Positions 5,123-6,404 of a DNA stretch of 6,404 bases are shown piece by piece. The DNA is taken from contig CALGTD010000114.1 of assembly GCA_937901895.1 (NCBI GenBank), forward strand, positions 1 through 6,404, given 5' to 3'. Positions within the stretch are counted from its first letter, which is position 1; each line of letters begins with the position of its first letter. The notes below the pieces were generated by a model. It made no database searches, was not told where the DNA came from, and saw nothing but the letters and a program-made list of their open reading frames with translations. This DNA comes from an uncultured Spartobacteria bacterium (GTDB lineage: Bacteria > Verrucomicrobiota > Verrucomicrobiia > Chthoniobacterales > JAATET01). The translations under genes were made by a program, and so were the position numbers.

Positions 5123-6404
5123 CTAGGGGGTTCCGGTATTCGCCCCCGGCTCGCCGGCCAGGTGCTCTTCCATTTCCGCGAATGCGGAGATCACGTTTTC
5201 CATCCGCGCGGCGCGGCTGCCCTTCACAAGGACGAGGTCTCCTTCGCGCACGAGGTCGTGGAGGATGGCTGCCGCCTCGCGGGTGTCGGCGGGGGCAAAA
5301 ATGTGGGACAAGCCGGCCGCACGCGCAGCCTCGCAGAGCGGTGCGGTTTCGGGCCCGACAGCGACAAGCGCATCGACGGTGGTGGCAGCCGCGGAACCGA
5401 CGCGTCGGTATCCGGCGTCGGCATGTGCGCCAAGTTCCCCCATCCGGCCGAGAACGGCGATGCGACGACCGCCGGCGGGGATCGCGGCGAGCGTTTTGAG
5501 CGCGGCGTCGACGGAGTCCGGATTGGCGTTGTAGGTGTCGTCGAGGAAGCGAATGCCCCGGATCGATTTCTGTTCGAGACGTCCGCCGGTGAGTCGCGCG
5601 GCGGCGAGGCCCTCGACACATTCGTCGAGCGAAAGTCCGAAGTTCAGGCCCGCTGCGACCGCGAGAAGTGCGTTGCGCACCATGTGTTCGCCGGTGACCG
5701 GGATGCGGGCGGCGGCGGTTTCCCCGAATGCGTGAATGGTGAAGGAGGCTCCGGAGGCATCCAGCGAAATTCCGTCCGCGCGGATGTCGCCGTCGCGCAA
5801 TCCGCAGGAGAGGACGCGGCGGTCGCTTGCGGTTTCCCGCAGATAGCCGGCGTAGTCGTCTTCTGCGGGCAGGATGATGGCGCCATCCGCATGCACGGCA
5901 CGCGCGAGGTCGGCCTTCTCGTTTGCAATGCCATCCCGATGGCCGAAGAACTCGATGTGGGCGACGCCGATGTTCGTGAGGATGGCGGCATCGGGACGGG
6001 CGATTCGGGCGAGGGGGGCGATCTCGCCGGGATGATTCATTCCGATTTCCCAGACGGCAGCCTGATCGGACTGTGACGCGCTGAGAATCGTGAGCGGCAA
6101 TCCGACGTGGTTGTTCAGATTTCCTTCGGTGCGTGTCACCTGGAGACGGCGGCCGAGGACGGCGGCCGTGAATTCCTTGGTGCTCGTCTTGCCGCTGCTG
6201 CCGGTGATGGCGACGACGCGAAGGGTGAGCCGGTCGCGCCATGCGGAGGCGAGGGTCTGCAATGCGGCAAGGGAATCGCCGACGCGAATGATCGGGGCGC
6301 CCGCCGGGAGGGCTGCCGTGGAGGGATCGCGATCGACGATCGCGGCGGCGGCACCGCGCGCGAATGCGTCGGCCACGAAGTCGTTGCCGTCGCAGCCTTC
6401 CCCC
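5123..6404 (-). CDS. murF: MurF, UDP-MurNAc-tripeptide:D-Ala-D-Ala ligase (5' truncated by window edge)
   Basis: MurF is the last cytoplasmic Mur ligase; it adds D-alanyl-D-alanine to UDP-MurNAc-tripeptide using ATP. The last 426 codons are visible; E. coli MurF has 452 residues, so a few tens of N-terminal residues lie beyond 6404. Numbering from the first visible complete codon: GEGCDGNDFV (1-10), matching the N-terminal substrate-binding GxxxDGxxF motif; P-loop GSSGKTSTKE (68-77, Lys72); TEGNLNN (92-98); EIGMNHPGEI (119-128); LTNIGVAHIE (142-151); NEKADL (161-166); DDTYNANPDS (288-297); VLGRMGELG (317-325); and VKGSRAARME (393-402). This set separates MurF from MurE and MurC. An in-frame GTG at 6376 falls after the conserved DGNDF motif, so it is internal and not the true start. 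The stop is one base before the mraY ATG. The true start is off the window, where murE would be expected upstream. Confidence 0.97.
   Translation of the reverse strand, partial: GEGCDGNDFVADAFARGAAAAIVDRDPSTAALPAGAPIIRVGDSLAALQTLASAWRDRLTLRVVAITGSSGKTSTKEFTAAVLGRRLQVTRTEGNLNNHVGLPLTILSASQSDQAAVWEIGMNHPGEIAPLARIARPDAAILTNIGVAHIEFFGHRDGIANEKADLARAVHADGAIILPAEDDYAGYLRETASDRRVLSCGLRDGDIRADGISLDASGASFTIHAFGETAAARIPVTGEHMVRNALLAVAAGLNFGLSLDECVEGLAAARLTGGRLEQKSIRGIRFLDDTYNANPDSVDAALKTLAAIPAGGRRIAVLGRMGELGAHADAGYRRVGSAAATTVDALVAVGPETAPLCEAARAAGLSHIFAPADTREAAAILHDLVREGDLVLVKGSRAARMENVISAFAEMEEHLAGEPGANTGTP

Noticed and set aside
4114..5499. A 461-codon open frame on the plus strand across mraY and the end of murF
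   Set aside because: Antisense to genes with full signature motifs. The product is a highly charged low-complexity sequence crossing a real gene boundary, as expected of a shadow frame.
5162..6076. A 304-codon plus-strand open frame opposite murF
   Set aside because: A shadow of murF: Gly/Asp/Val-rich product, no motif, no neighbouring plus-strand gene or promoter.
5123..6376. murF starting at the in-frame GTG at 6376
   Set aside because: The conserved MurF N-terminal motif (DGNDF) is encoded upstream of this GTG and the frame stays open to the window edge, so the true start lies outside.

Overview
This window is a six-gene stretch of a division and cell wall (dcw) cluster. All genes lie on the minus strand, so transcription runs from high to low coordinates: murF (5' end cut by the right edge), mraY, murD, a two-LysM membrane protein, ftsW and murG (3' end cut by the left edge). 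The DNA is GC-rich and tightly packed. Adjacent genes overlap by 4 nt or are separated by 1, 34, 7 and 15 nt, and no stretch of 300 bases lacks a gene. I see no RNA gene, mobile element, CRISPR array, clear promoter or terminator.

The genes cover consecutive steps of peptidoglycan precursor synthesis and use. MurD and MurF are the cytoplasmic ligases that add D-Glu and D-Ala-D-Ala to UDP-MurNAc. MraY makes lipid I, MurG makes lipid II, and FtsW is the SEDS glycosyltransferase that polymerises lipid II at the septum. The core signature residues I looked for are present, so these look like functional housekeeping genes.

The non-standard member is a 261-residue protein between murD and ftsW. 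It has a charged cytoplasmic tail, one membrane segment, and two LysM domains separated by Pro/Ala-rich linkers. In the classical E. coli and Bacillus dcw order nothing with LysM domains sits there. From memory, Chlamydia carries a LysM gene annotated nlpD in this same slot (murF-mraY-murD-nlpD-ftsW-murG-murC/ddl). That synteny, the high GC content and the compactness suggest a member of the PVC superphylum, most likely Verrucomicrobiota. This is an inference, not a sequence match.

The region is mainly ordinary core metabolism. The best candidate for something under-described is the LysM protein as a possible septal peptidoglycan-binding factor. Smaller oddities are a forced TTG start for ftsW, weak or absent Shine-Dalgarno sequences at all five visible starts, and a few family-atypical residues in FtsW and MurG.
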